A stretch of 64,000 nt of DNA from CAZUMJ01 sp964621605 (GTDB taxonomy: Bacteria > Actinomycetota > Acidimicrobiia > Acidimicrobiales > Iamiaceae). Both the position numbers and the translations under genes were made by a program. This document shows positions 56,046-64,000 of the stretch, in pieces (positions within the stretch are counted from its first letter, which is position 1; the number at the start of each line of letters is the position of its first letter). The stretch covers positions 1 to 64,000 of the forward strand of contig CAZUMJ010000003.1 of the NCBI GenBank assembly GCA_964621605.1. The letters are read 5' to 3'. Below the pieces are notes generated by a model. The model made no database searches. It worked only from the letters and a program-made list of their open reading frames with translations, and was not told where the DNA came from.

Positions 56046-58279
56046 CGGCCACGCAGCGGCCACGCCGCCGGGCCGACGTGGCAGGTGTCGCGCACCGCAG
56101 CGCGACCCGTGCGCAGCCCGCACACCGGCGCGGCACGCGTGCACACGCCGCGAGCGAGGACGGTGCCCCGGATCGGGGCGCCCACCGGCGGGCAAGCCAC
56201 GAGCGGCCCGCTTCCCCGAGCCGTTCGTCGAGAACGCCGAGGCGTAACGACGCCTCGCCCGCCGCGGCGTCGCGCAAACGGGTGCAGGCGCCTCGCCCGG
56301 CACAGGGAACTCGGCGAGGCGGCCCGGGCGGGGGAGGCATGCAACCGCCGCGAGCAAGACCTCGACGCGATCGCGACAGCCAGGGAGGCGGGCCGACGCC
56401 GTTCCAGGTGCGCCGGCGTCTCGTGGGGCTGGCGGTGGTGTTCGGGATCCTGCTCCTCCTCGCCGTCGGGAAGATCGCCGACCTGCAGGTCGTGACCCCG
56501 GGGCGGTACGTGAACACCGGCCTTGCCCAGCGCATGGCCAGCGTTGCGCTTCCGGCCTCGCGCGGTGCGATCCTCGATCGCAACGGCAACGACCTGGCGG
56601 TGTCCGTGCCGCTCTCGACGGTGGTGGTCGACCCGACCCTGGTCGAGCACCCCAACCAGACGGCTGCGACGTTGGCGCCGGTCCTGGGGGTGACGCCGGC
56701 CTCCCTGATGCCCGCGCTGACCCGCAAGGGGACGCGCTTCGCCTACCTGGCACGGCTCGTACCCGATGACGTGGCGGCGCGCATCGAGAAGCTCATGAAG
56801 GAGGAGAAGCTCCGGGGCGTCGACCTGATCTCGGAGTTCAAGCGCCTCCGCCCTGACGGTGACGTCGCGCTTCCCGTCGTGGGGGGCACGAACGCGGACG
56901 GCAGCGGTGCGAGTGGCCTCGAGGCGATGTACAACGCCCAACTGCTCGGGCACCCCGGTGAACTGCGCTTCGAACAGTCGCCGATGGGTCCGGTGGCGGG
57001 AGGCAAGCGCGAGATGACGCCGTCGGTGGCAGGTCGAGACCTCCAGCTCACCATCGACCGTGACCTGCAATACCAGGTCGATGAGCTCACCGAAGCGCAG
57101 GTCAAGCGGACAGGCGCAAAGGGTGGCATCGTCGTCGTGTCGAAGCCGTCGACCGGTGAGATCCTCGCCATGACCCACGTCGTGGCCGACCCCAAGACCG
57201 GGGAAGCGAGCGTCAGCTCCAACAACGCTGCCGTCACGACCGTGTTCGAACCTGGTTCGGTCAACAAGGTCATCACGGTCTCCGGTGCCCTCGAGGAGGG
57301 CGTTGCCACGCCCGCCACGGTCTTGGAGACACCGCCACACCTCCAACTCGGTGGGGCCACCTTTGGTGAGGCAGAGGCGTTGCCGGGGCATCTCTCGGTG
57401 ACCGAGGTGCTCACCGTCTCCTCGAACATCGGCACCATCCAGCTCGGGAAGAAGCTCGGCAAGGACCGGATCGACAGCTACCTACGACGGTTCGGCTTCG
57501 GCTCCAAGACGGCGCTTCGGTTCCCCAACGAGTCGGCGGGCCTCCTGCTCGCGCCGAAGGACTGGAGTGGTTCCTCGCTCGGGTCGATTCCCATCGGGCA
57601 GGGCATCTCGGTCACGCCGCTGCAGATGCTCATGGCGTACAACGTGATCGCGAACGACGGCATGTACGTGCCGCCCCGCCTGCTCTCCGCGACCATCGAT
57701 GGGCAGGGCGTCACCCACGACGAACCCCTCGCCAGGGGGCACCGCGTGGTCTCCGCGAAGACGGCCCGGTCGGTGCGCGGCATGCTGACCACGGTGGTCC
57801 GTGCCGGGACCGGCCAGAAGGCGGCGGTCAGCGGCTATCAGGTTGCGGGCAAGACCGGCACGGCGCGCAAGCCCCTCGACGAGCACGCCCCGGGCAACGG
57901 CTACCTCGGGCTCGACGGCGCATACCACTACGTCTCGACGTTCGTCGGCATGGTCCCGTCGGGCGAGCCGGCCCTCTCGATCATCGTCGTGCTCGACGAG
58001 CCCGACCCGGCGAAGTCGTACTACGCCTCCGACACAGCCGCACCGCTGTTCAGCGAGATCGCTCGGGTCGCCCTGCGGCGCTTCCACATCCCGCCGTCCA
58101 CCGCCGGTGACCCGACCGTCGGCCTGCCGGCGGTGGCACCCGATCTGCTCTCCGCGACCGCGTCCGAGCCGGCGGTGGGGCCGGGAGCTCCGACGAGCAC
58201 GACGGTGCCGACCGCCCCACCCTCGTCGGACCCGTCAGAGCAGACCGCAACGAGCACGACGTCGGCCACGCCACCGTGA
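56042..58279 (+). CDS. ftsI: Septal peptidoglycan transpeptidase FtsI (PBP3)
   Basis: The 745-residue protein has a long Arg/Pro/Ala-rich cytosolic N-terminus (about 120 residues), a membrane helix (residues about 127-147), a pedestal domain (SRGAILDRNGNDLAVSVPL) and the transpeptidase with EPGSVNK (nucleophile Ser406), SSNIGT (near 459) and AGKTGTARK (Lys604). The C-terminus is Pro/Thr/Ser-rich. It cross-links septal peptidoglycan with FtsW, coded three genes later. Most FtsI are 550-650 residues; the difference is the basic head and the Thr/Pro tail. Confidence 0.95.
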   Translation: MTATQRPRRRADVAGVAHRSATRAQPAHRRGTRAHAASEDGAPDRGAHRRASHERPASPSRSSRTPRRNDASPAAASRKRVQAPRPAQGTRRGGPGGGGMQPPRARPRRDRDSQGGGPTPFQVRRRLVGLAVVFGILLLLAVGKIADLQVVTPGRYVNTGLAQRMASVALPASRGAILDRNGNDLAVSVPLSTVVVDPTLVEHPNQTAATLAPVLGVTPASLMPALTRKGTRFAYLARLVPDDVAARIEKLMKEEKLRGVDLISEFKRLRPDGDVALPVVGGTNADGSGASGLEAMYNAQLLGHPGELRFEQSPMGPVAGGKREMTPSVAGRDLQLTIDRDLQYQVDELTEAQVKRTGAKGGIVVVSKPSTGEILAMTHVVADPKTGEASVSSNNAAVTTVFEPGSVNKVITVSGALEEGVATPATVLETPPHLQLGGATFGEAEALPGHLSVTEVLTVSSNIGTIQLGKKLGKDRIDSYLRRFGFGSKTALRFPNESAGLLLAPKDWSGSSLGSIPIGQGISVTPLQMLMAYNVIANDGMYVPPRLLSATIDGQGVTHDEPLARGHRVVSAKTARSVRGMLTTVVRAGTGQKAAVSGYQVAGKTGTARKPLDEHAPGNGYLGLDGAYHYVSTFVGMVPSGEPALSIIVVLDEPDPAKSYYASDTAAPLFSEIARVALRRFHIPPSTAGDPTVGLPAVAPDLLSATASEPAVGPGAPTSTTVPTAPPSSDPSEQTATSTTSATPP

Positions 58280-59712
58280 GCGGACGTCGACTCAACGAAC
58301 TGCTGACCGCGACCCGCGCCTGGGCGGTGCTGGGAGCAGCAGATCTGCGCGGGGACGGTGACGTGGTGATCAGCGGGGTCGAGCACGACTCCCGCCAGGT
58401 GCGGCCCGGCGCGCTGTTCTGCTGCGTCGTCGGGGCACACGCCGACGGCCATGACCATGCGGGCGAGGCAGTCGAGAAGGGTGCGGTGGCGCTGCTGGTC
58501 GAGCGCCCGCTTCCGCTCGACGTTCCTCAGGTCGTCGTCGCGAGCGTGCGAGCGGCAGTTGGCCCCCTGGCGGCTGCAGCGGCCGGCGATCCGTCGCGGG
58601 ACCTGCGGGTGGTCGGCGTGACGGGCACGAACGGAAAGACGACCACGACCCACTTCTTGGCCTCGATCCTCACGGACGCCGGGCTCGACACCAGCGTCAT
58701 CGGTACGCTCTCCGGACCGCGCACGACCCCCGAGGCACCGGCGTTGCAAGCGCTGCTGTCGGACGCACGTGACGATGGGTTCGCTGCGGTGGCGATGGAG
58801 GTGTCGAGCCATGCCCTCGACTTCCACCGCGTCGACGGCACGCGCTTCGCGGTGGCTGTCTTCACGAACCTGAGCCAGGACCACCTCGACCAACACGGGA
58901 CGATGGCGGCGTACTTCCAGGCGAAGGCCCGCCTGTTCGATCCCGAGCTGAGCGACCTGGCGGTGGTCAACCTCGACGACCCACACGGGCGACTCCTCCG
59001 CGATGCCGCGCAGATCCCCACGGTGGGGTACTCCCGCGACGAAGCTGAGGACGTGGTCCTCGACCCAAGCGGCACGGCGTTTACGTGGCAGGGGGTGCGC
59101 TTCCGTGTCCCCGTGGCGGGGTGGTTCAACGTGGACAACGCCTTGGCCGCCCTACACGCGGCGCAGCTGCTCGGGGTGGATGCGGAGGCCGCGGTGTCGG
59201 GGTTGGCGGGCGTCTCCGCCGTACCCGGGCGTTTCGAGGTCGTCGACGCCGGTCAACCGTTCCTCGTGGTCGTGGACTTCGCACACACCCCCGACGGGCT
59301 CGAGAACCTGCTGGTAGCCGGTCGTGACGTCGCACCCGACGGGAAGGTGCTCGTCGTGTTCGGCGCGGGCGGCGATCGCGATCGAACGAAGCGCCCCGAG
59401 ATGGGCGCAGTGGCGTCACGCCTTGCAGATCGAGTGTTCTTGACGTCCGACAATCCGCGGGGTGAAGACCCGTCGGACATCATCGAGGACGTGAGGTCGG
59501 GCATGGCAGGGCACGCAGCTACCGAGGTCGAGCCGGATCGGCGCGCCGCCATCGCCGCCGCGCTCCGTGCCGCTGCCGCTGGCGATGTCGTGTTCATCGC
59601 AGGAAAGGGCCACGAGGCCACGCAGACGGTCGGCCCGCACGTCATCGCATTCGACGATCGCGTTGTCGCCCGAGAGGAACTCGCCCGGCTCGGCTACGAG
59701 GTTGCCTCGTGA
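58276..59712 (+). CDS. murE: UDP-MurNAc-L-Ala-D-Glu:meso-DAP ligase
   Basis: The 478-residue ligase has a N-terminal substrate domain (DSRQVRPGALFCCV), VGVTGTNGKTTTTHFLAS as P-loop, MEVSSHALDFHRVDG, NLSQDHLDQHGTMAAYFQAKARLF, and TSDNPRGEDP in the C-terminal domain. The DNPR sequence marks meso-diaminopimelate-specific enzymes, so the wall should have mDAP at position 3. Its stop overlaps mraY by 4 nt, leaving no room for murF, which normally follows. Confidence 0.95.
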   Translation: MSGRRLNELLTATRAWAVLGAADLRGDGDVVISGVEHDSRQVRPGALFCCVVGAHADGHDHAGEAVEKGAVALLVERPLPLDVPQVVVASVRAAVGPLAAAAAGDPSRDLRVVGVTGTNGKTTTTHFLASILTDAGLDTSVIGTLSGPRTTPEAPALQALLSDARDDGFAAVAMEVSSHALDFHRVDGTRFAVAVFTNLSQDHLDQHGTMAAYFQAKARLFDPELSDLAVVNLDDPHGRLLRDAAQIPTVGYSRDEAEDVVLDPSGTAFTWQGVRFRVPVAGWFNVDNALAALHAAQLLGVDAEAAVSGLAGVSAVPGRFEVVDAGQPFLVVVDFAHTPDGLENLLVAGRDVAPDGKVLVVFGAGGDRDRTKRPEMGAVASRLADRVFLTSDNPRGEDPSDIIEDVRSGMAGHAATEVEPDRRAAIAAALRAAAAGDVVFIAGKGHEATQTVGPHVIAFDDRVVAREELARLGYEVAS

Positions 59713-60740
59713 TCGTTCTGCTGCTCGCCGGCGGGTGTTCGCTCGCGGTCTCGCTCGTCGGGACCCGCTTTCTGTTGCAGTGGCTCGTTCGCCACCGCGT
59801 CGGCCAACCCATCCGCGAGGACGGGCCCCAAGGTCATGCGGTGAAGGCGGGCACCCCGACGATGGGTGGCATCGCGATTGTGGCGGCTGCTGCCGTGGGC
59901 TACGCGATCGCCCACGTGCGCGAGGGGCTCGTGTTCACCCGTTCGGGGCTGTTCACGATGTTCTTGATCCTCGGTGCAGGCGGCGTCGGCATGGTTGACG
60001 ACTGGATCAAGGTGAAGCGCGAGCGGAACCTCGGGCTCTCGAAGCGCGCGAAGTTCTTCGGCTTGTTGGCGGTGGCCGTGGCGTTCACGGTGATGACGAT
60101 CAACTGGTCTGCTCCGCACACCACGTTGTCGTTCACGCGCTTCAACTCGTTCTCGATCGACCTCGGGCCCTGGCTGTGGTCGGTGTGGGCGGTGCTGCTC
60201 GTTGTGGCGAGCACGAACGGGGTGAACCTCACCGATGGACAGGACGGCCTCGCCGCAGGTTCTGGGGTCATGGCCTTCGTCGCCTTCGCGATCATCTGCT
60301 TCTGGGCGTACCGCAACCCGATCTACGACGTGCCGCACGCGTGGGACCTCGCGGTGGTGGCGGTGTCGATGGCGGGCGCGTGCGCCGGATTCCTCTGGTG
60401 GAACGCGGCGCCTGCGCAGCTGTTCATGGGCGACACCGGCGCGCTTGCGATCGGTGCCGCACTCGCCGGTCTGGCGCTCATGTCGAACACGCAACTGCTG
60501 CTGGTGTTGATCGGTGGCCTGTACGTCATCGAGACAGGCTCGGTGATCCTCCAGGTGATCAGCTTCCGCGTCTTTCACCGCCGGATCTTCAAGATGTCGC
60601 CGCTGCACCACCACTACGACCTGCGCGGTTGGCCCGAGACCACCATCGTCATCCGGCTGTGGATCGTCGCCGGGTTGTGCACCGCGCTCGGTCTCGGGAT
60701 CTTCTACGCCGACTTCCTGAGCCTCGGGACGTTGCGGTGA
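59709..60740 (+). CDS. mraY: Phospho-MurNAc-pentapeptide transferase
   Basis: The 343-residue membrane enzyme has about ten hydrophobic helices and the MraY motifs: GTPTMGGIAIV, GMVDDWIKV (DD pair), NGVNLTDGQDGLAAG, FMGDTGALAIGAALA and KMSPLHHHYDLRGWPE. It moves phospho-MurNAc-pentapeptide to undecaprenyl phosphate to form lipid I. The start is GTG inside the murE end. The loop reads NLTDGQDGL where most enzymes have NLTDGLDGL, a small change. Confidence 0.95.
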   Translation: MIVLLLAGGCSLAVSLVGTRFLLQWLVRHRVGQPIREDGPQGHAVKAGTPTMGGIAIVAAAAVGYAIAHVREGLVFTRSGLFTMFLILGAGGVGMVDDWIKVKRERNLGLSKRAKFFGLLAVAVAFTVMTINWSAPHTTLSFTRFNSFSIDLGPWLWSVWAVLLVVASTNGVNLTDGQDGLAAGSGVMAFVAFAIICFWAYRNPIYDVPHAWDLAVVAVSMAGACAGFLWWNAAPAQLFMGDTGALAIGAALAGLALMSNTQLLLVLIGGLYVIETGSVILQVISFRVFHRRIFKMSPLHHHYDLRGWPETTIVIRLWIVAGLCTALGLGIFYADFLSLGTLR

Positions 60741-62077
60741 CAGCCGCCTTTCCCGGGGAGCGCGTCGCCGTCGTCGGACTGCGCGTCGTCGGCGAAGCGG
60801 TCGCGCGCGCGTGTTGCCGGCGCGGCATCTCCGTCTGTGCCATCGACGATCGCCCGACCGCTGCGACGCGAGAGCTCGCCGACGAGCTCGGGGTCGACCT
60901 CGAAGAGGCACCGGATGCGGCGCAGCTTGCCGCGCTGCTTGCGGGCGTCGACACGGTGATCGTGTCGCCCGGCATTCCTGAGCACCACGCCGTCCACGAG
61001 GTGGCCCGGGGCCTTGGCCGTCCGGTCGTGGGGGAGTACGACCTGGCGGCGGTGTGGGATGACCGTCCGTGCATCGCGGTGACCGGTACCGACGGGAAGA
61101 CCACCGTGACGACCATGGTCGGTGCGATGCTCACCGCGTCGGGCGTGCGCACCGCGGTGGTCGGCAACGCGGAGGTGCCGTTGGTGGCGGCCATCGAAGA
61201 CCCGGCTCCTGAGGTGTTCGTCGTGGAAGCGTCGTCGTTCGGGCTTGGCGTGGCACAGAAGTTCGCGCCGCACGTCGGCACGTGGCTCAACTTCGCACCC
61301 GATCACCTCGACGCACACCGCGACCTGGCGTCCTACGCGGCTGCGAAGGCGCGCATCTGGCAGAACCTGGCTGCGCACGACGTGGCGGTCGCGAACGCCG
61401 ACGACCCGGTGGTGATGGCGCACGCACACGGCCGTCCGAACCTTCAGACCTTCGCGATGGAATCGTCGGCGATGTGGACGGTCTGCGAGGGGCGCCTCGT
61501 GGGCCCCGACGGTGTCGACCTCGTCGCGGTCGACGACCTCGCCCGATCGTTCCCGCACGACCTCGCCAACGCGCTCGCCGCCGCTGCGACGGCCCGCCGA
61601 GCAGGTGCATCGCTCGAGGGGATCCGACACGTCCTCCGATCGTTCTCGAGCCTCCCCCATCGCGTGGCGCTCGTCGGCGAAGCTGAGGGCGTGCAGTTCT
61701 ACGACGACTCGAAGGCGACGACGCCGCATGCCGCCCGCGCCGCGCTCGCAGGCTTCCCGTCGGTCGTCCTCATCGCCGGTGGTTCGAACAAGGGTCTCGA
61801 CCTGACGCCGCTCGCCGACGGCACGGACAACATCCGATCGGTTGTGGCCATCGGCGATGCCGCGGATGAGGTTGTTGCCGCGTTCGCAGGCTTGCGTCCC
61901 GTCGTCGTGGCTTCGTCGATGGCCGACGCCGTGGGTCAGGCACGTGCCGCTGCTCGACCTGGCGACGCGGTGCTGCTCTCGCCTGGGTGCGCGTCGTTCG
62001 ACTGGTATCGCTCCTACGCCGAGCGCGGTGACGACTTCGCGCACAACGTCCGTTCGATCTTGGGGGAAGACTCGTGA
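60737..62077 (+). CDS. murD: UDP-MurNAc-L-Ala:D-Glu ligase
   Basis: The 446-residue ligase has an N-terminal Rossmann-like domain (ERVAVVGLRVVGEAVARA, SPGIPEHH), the ATP site AVTGTDGKTTVTTMVGAML, FVVEASSFGLG, LNFAPDHLDAH and, in the C-terminal domain, FYDDSKATTPHAARAAL and LIAGGSNKGLDLTPLA. The MurD SSFQL motif here is SSFGL, and the usual TNGKTT is TDGKTT, within the range of the family. It adds D-glutamate. GTG overlaps the mraY stop. Confidence 0.93.
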   Translation: MTAAFPGERVAVVGLRVVGEAVARACCRRGISVCAIDDRPTAATRELADELGVDLEEAPDAAQLAALLAGVDTVIVSPGIPEHHAVHEVARGLGRPVVGEYDLAAVWDDRPCIAVTGTDGKTTVTTMVGAMLTASGVRTAVVGNAEVPLVAAIEDPAPEVFVVEASSFGLGVAQKFAPHVGTWLNFAPDHLDAHRDLASYAAAKARIWQNLAAHDVAVANADDPVVMAHAHGRPNLQTFAMESSAMWTVCEGRLVGPDGVDLVAVDDLARSFPHDLANALAAAATARRAGASLEGIRHVLRSFSSLPHRVALVGEAEGVQFYDDSKATTPHAARAALAGFPSVVLIAGGSNKGLDLTPLADGTDNIRSVVAIGDAADEVVAAFAGLRPVVVASSMADAVGQARAAARPGDAVLLSPGCASFDWYRSYAERGDDFAHNVRSILGEDS

Positions 62078-63372
62078 CCAGCGCAGCACGCGTGGATGAA
62101 GCATCGAGCGACACGCTGCCGATGCAGAAGCTCCGGCGGTGGATCCCGCGGCCGACGGGTAGCGACACGGCCACCTACTGGGTGCTGGCGATGGTGCTCG
62201 CGGTCCTGAACCTCATCGGGCTGATCATGGTGCTGTCCGCGTCGTCGGTGGTTGCGCTCGAGCAGGAAGGCTCCTCCTGGAGCGAGTTCCAGAAGCAGGG
62301 CATGTGGATGCTCCTCGGGTTCGGGGCACTCCTCGTGACCCTCTACGTCGATCTGTCCGCCTGGCGCCGCTTCGCCCGTCCCGCGCTGTTCGCCGTGCTC
62401 GGGTTGCTGGTCGTGGTGCTGCTGCCTGGCGTCGGTGCCACCCGGTATGGCGCGACCCGATGGATCGACTTCGGCCCCGTGCAGGTGCAGCCCTCGGAGC
62501 TCGCGAAGCTCGGCCTGCTGCTGTTCGTCTCGGACCTCCTGGCACGTCGCATCGATCGCGTGCGAGACGTGCGCTTCTCGGTTCGGCCGGTCCTTGCCGT
62601 GCTGGCGTTGGTGGGACTGCTGATCATGAAGCAACCGAACCTGGGCACGACGATCATCGTTGCGTCGATCGTGTTCGGGGTCCTCGTCGCCGCCGGTGCC
62701 CCCGGGCGTTCGTTGGCCGGGTATGGCTTGCTCGGTGCAGCCGCCGCACTTGCGCTGGCGTTCGGGTCGTCCTACCGGCGTGCGCGGATGCTGTCGTTCC
62801 TTAACCCGTGGGCCGACCCCACCAAGGACGGGTACCAGCTCATCCAGTCCCAGGTCGGCCTGGCGAGCGGCGGGTTCTTCGGTGTGGGCCTCGGGCAGTC
62901 GCGCGCGAAATGGGGGTTCCTGCCGTTCGCGCACACCGACTTCATCTTCGCGGTCATCGGAGAAGAGCTCGGTCTCATCGGTGCCGTCCTGGTGATCGCC
63001 CTCTTCGTCGCGCTGGCGGTGTTGGGGATGCACGCTGCCAGCCGTGCCGCCGATCCGTTCGGTCGCCTCGTTGCGGTTGGTGTGACCACCTGGCTGGTCG
63101 TGCAGGCATTCGTCAACATCGGTGTGGTGATCGGGTTGCTCCCCGTGACCGGCGTGCCGCTGCCGTTCATCTCGTTCGGGGGGTCGTCGCTTCTCGTGAC
63201 CTTGGCCGCCTCAGGCCTCCTGCTGAACGTGGCGCGCCACCCGGCGGAAGTCGAGCTCCCAGCACGCCGTCGCGCCGGCGCCGAGGTTGGGCGCGCCCGT
63301 CGTGCCCGCCAGCAGCCCGCACCGCGCGGCTCGGGCCGCCCTGCTCGTGTGCCGGCGTTGCGACGAGGATGA
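62074..63372 (+). CDS. ftsW: Septal peptidoglycan polymerase FtsW (SEDS)
   Basis: The 432-residue protein has about ten membrane helices and the SEDS motifs: VQVQPSELAKLGLLLF, MKQPNLGTTII (with the Asp of most members replaced by Asn in PNLG, as in many FtsW), SYRRARMLSFLNPWADPTKDGYQLIQSQVGLASGG, FLPFAHTDFIFAVIGEELG and GVPLPFISFGGSSLLVTLAASG. It polymerises glycan strands with FtsI. A basic Arg/Ala-rich tail of about 50 residues follows the last helix. Confidence 0.95.
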   Translation: MTSAARVDEASSDTLPMQKLRRWIPRPTGSDTATYWVLAMVLAVLNLIGLIMVLSASSVVALEQEGSSWSEFQKQGMWMLLGFGALLVTLYVDLSAWRRFARPALFAVLGLLVVVLLPGVGATRYGATRWIDFGPVQVQPSELAKLGLLLFVSDLLARRIDRVRDVRFSVRPVLAVLALVGLLIMKQPNLGTTIIVASIVFGVLVAAGAPGRSLAGYGLLGAAAALALAFGSSYRRARMLSFLNPWADPTKDGYQLIQSQVGLASGGFFGVGLGQSRAKWGFLPFAHTDFIFAVIGEELGLIGAVLVIALFVALAVLGMHAASRAADPFGRLVAVGVTTWLVVQAFVNIGVVIGLLPVTGVPLPFISFGGSSLLVTLAASGLLLNVARHPAEVELPARRRAGAEVGRARRARQQPAPRGSGRPARVPALRRG

Positions 63373-64000
63373 CAGGCACGAGCGAACCGACCTTCGCGAT
63401 CGTCGCCGGCGGAGGTACCGCGGGGCATCTCCTCCCCGGCCTTGCCGCGGCGGAGGCGCTCGTCGAGCGAGGGCATGCGCGGGCCACGATTCGATTTGTC
63501 GGGAGCGACCGTGGGGTCGAGCGGGAGCTCGTCACCAAGGCCGAGTTCCCGCTCGTGGAGCTTCCCGGACGGGGCATCCAGCGCCGCATCTCCTGGTCGA
63601 ACGTGACGGCAGCTTGGGCTTTGGCCCGCGGCGTCCTGCGCGGCATCGCCATCGTGCGTGCGACGCGTCCGCAGGTCGTGGTGGTGCTCGGTGGGTACGC
63701 CAGCCTTGCGTGTGGCATCGGCGCGGTCGTGTGTCGCGTGCCGCTGGTGCTGCTCGAGCAGAACGCGCGAGCCGGTGCCGTGAACCGCCTTCTGCGCTGG
63801 TTCGCCGCGGCCGCTGCCGTGTCGTTCGACGGGACCGACCTCCGGCGTGCCGTCACCACAGGCAATCCGCTTCGGCACGAGATCGCGGCGGCCGCACGGA
63901 CGCCCGATCGGGCCGCCGCCCGTGTCGCCCTCGGACTCCCCGCCGATCGGGTCGTGGTGGGCGTGACGAGCGGGTCGTTGGGTGCTCGGCGCATCAACGA
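63369..64000 (+). CDS. murG: UDP-GlcNAc:lipid I GlcNAc transferase, partial (cut by window end)
   Basis: The visible 210 residues are the N-terminal half of MurG: VAGGGTAGHLLPGLAAAEAL (lipid I loop), FVGSDRGVERELV, VVVLGGYASLACG, LLEQNARAGAVNRLL and TTGNPLRHEI, then VVGVTSGSLGARRIN at the start of the UDP-GlcNAc domain, where the usual SQGSxGA reads TSGSLGA. The ATG overlaps the ftsW stop (ATGA). The gene continues beyond 64000. Confidence 0.95.
   Translation, partial: MTGTSEPTFAIVAGGGTAGHLLPGLAAAEALVERGHARATIRFVGSDRGVERELVTKAEFPLVELPGRGIQRRISWSNVTAAWALARGVLRGIAIVRATRPQVVVVLGGYASLACGIGAVVCRVPLVLLEQNARAGAVNRLLRWFAAAAAVSFDGTDLRRAVTTGNPLRHEIAAAARTPDRAAARVALGLPADRVVVGVTSGSLGARRIN

Overview
The window looks like a chromosomal piece of a high-GC actinobacterium. 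The support is a WhiB-like regulator, an MtrA/MtrB/LpqB-like signalling operon, a PimB-like GT4 glycosyltransferase, DUF3040, MoxR/DUF58/transglutaminase genes, and a dcw cluster whose MurE carries the DNPR motif of meso-diaminopimelate-adding enzymes. Many starts are GTG or TTG. About twenty genes have a TANNNT hexamer only 6-8 nt before the start codon, as expected for leaderless mRNAs. Within Actinobacteria, a deep lineage such as Acidimicrobiia is my guess, not something the sequence proves.

Layout. 1-3.4 kb: accessory DNA. A 154-bp direct repeat (1-154 and 1796-1949) is joined to a displaced 3' half of tRNA-Val(TAC) at 1754-1800, and two toxin-antitoxin-like pairs (HTH plus PIN; HTH plus nucleotidyltransferase) each sit behind a large perfect inverted repeat. 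A truncated cytosine-C5 methyltransferase lies at 162-422. 3.5-9.6 kb: small metabolic and regulatory genes, including a secreted homologue of PET hydrolases/cutinases (5223-6014) divergent from a TetR gene, an SRPBCC-TetR operon, a lipoprotein and an alpha/beta hydrolase. 9.7-15.2 kb: class A penicillin-binding protein, CdsZ-like zinc-ribbon protein, membrane protein, histidine phosphatase, PIG-L deacetylase and the RNase P RNA gene. 15.2-21.6 kb (minus strand): two Tat-exported ferritin-like proteins, then FGGY kinase, alkyl-DHAP-synthase-like flavoenzyme and GlpD. 21.7-25.2 kb: rubrerythrin, DUF3501, WhiB, TrpD, a stand-alone Lrp ligand domain.

25.2-33.4 kb: zinc ribbon, PimB-like transferase, and a run of SRPBCC, ArsA/GET3-like ATPase with a Lys/Ala tail, small acidic protein, release-factor-like protein and ROK glucokinase, then pyrophosphatase and an aminotransferase. 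33.4-44.2 kb: phosphodiester glycosidase, TetR, ACT protein, a second glycerol kinase, a predicted PPi-dependent phosphofructokinase, the MtrA/MtrB/GerMN-lipoprotein operon, STAS protein, inositol phosphatase and a second PIG-L protein. 44.3-53.9 kb: NUDIX, DinB, DUF3040, MoxR-DUF58-transglutaminase operon, ROK kinase, MenC and a lipoate-ligase-like protein. 54.0-64.0 kb: dcw cluster mraZ-rsmH-ftsL-ftsI-murE-mraY-murD-ftsW-murG, tightly overlapped, with murF absent from its usual place and murG running off the end.

The genes point to peptidoglycan synthesis and division (dcw, class A PBP, MtrAB), phosphoglycerol and possibly ether-lipid metabolism (GlpD, two FGGY kinases, AGPS-like enzyme), PPi-linked glycolysis, and iron/peroxide handling (ferritin-like proteins, rubrerythrin). 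The least ordinary parts are the left-end islands, the PETase-like enzyme, the Lys/Ala-tailed ArsA protein and the leaderless promoter pattern.
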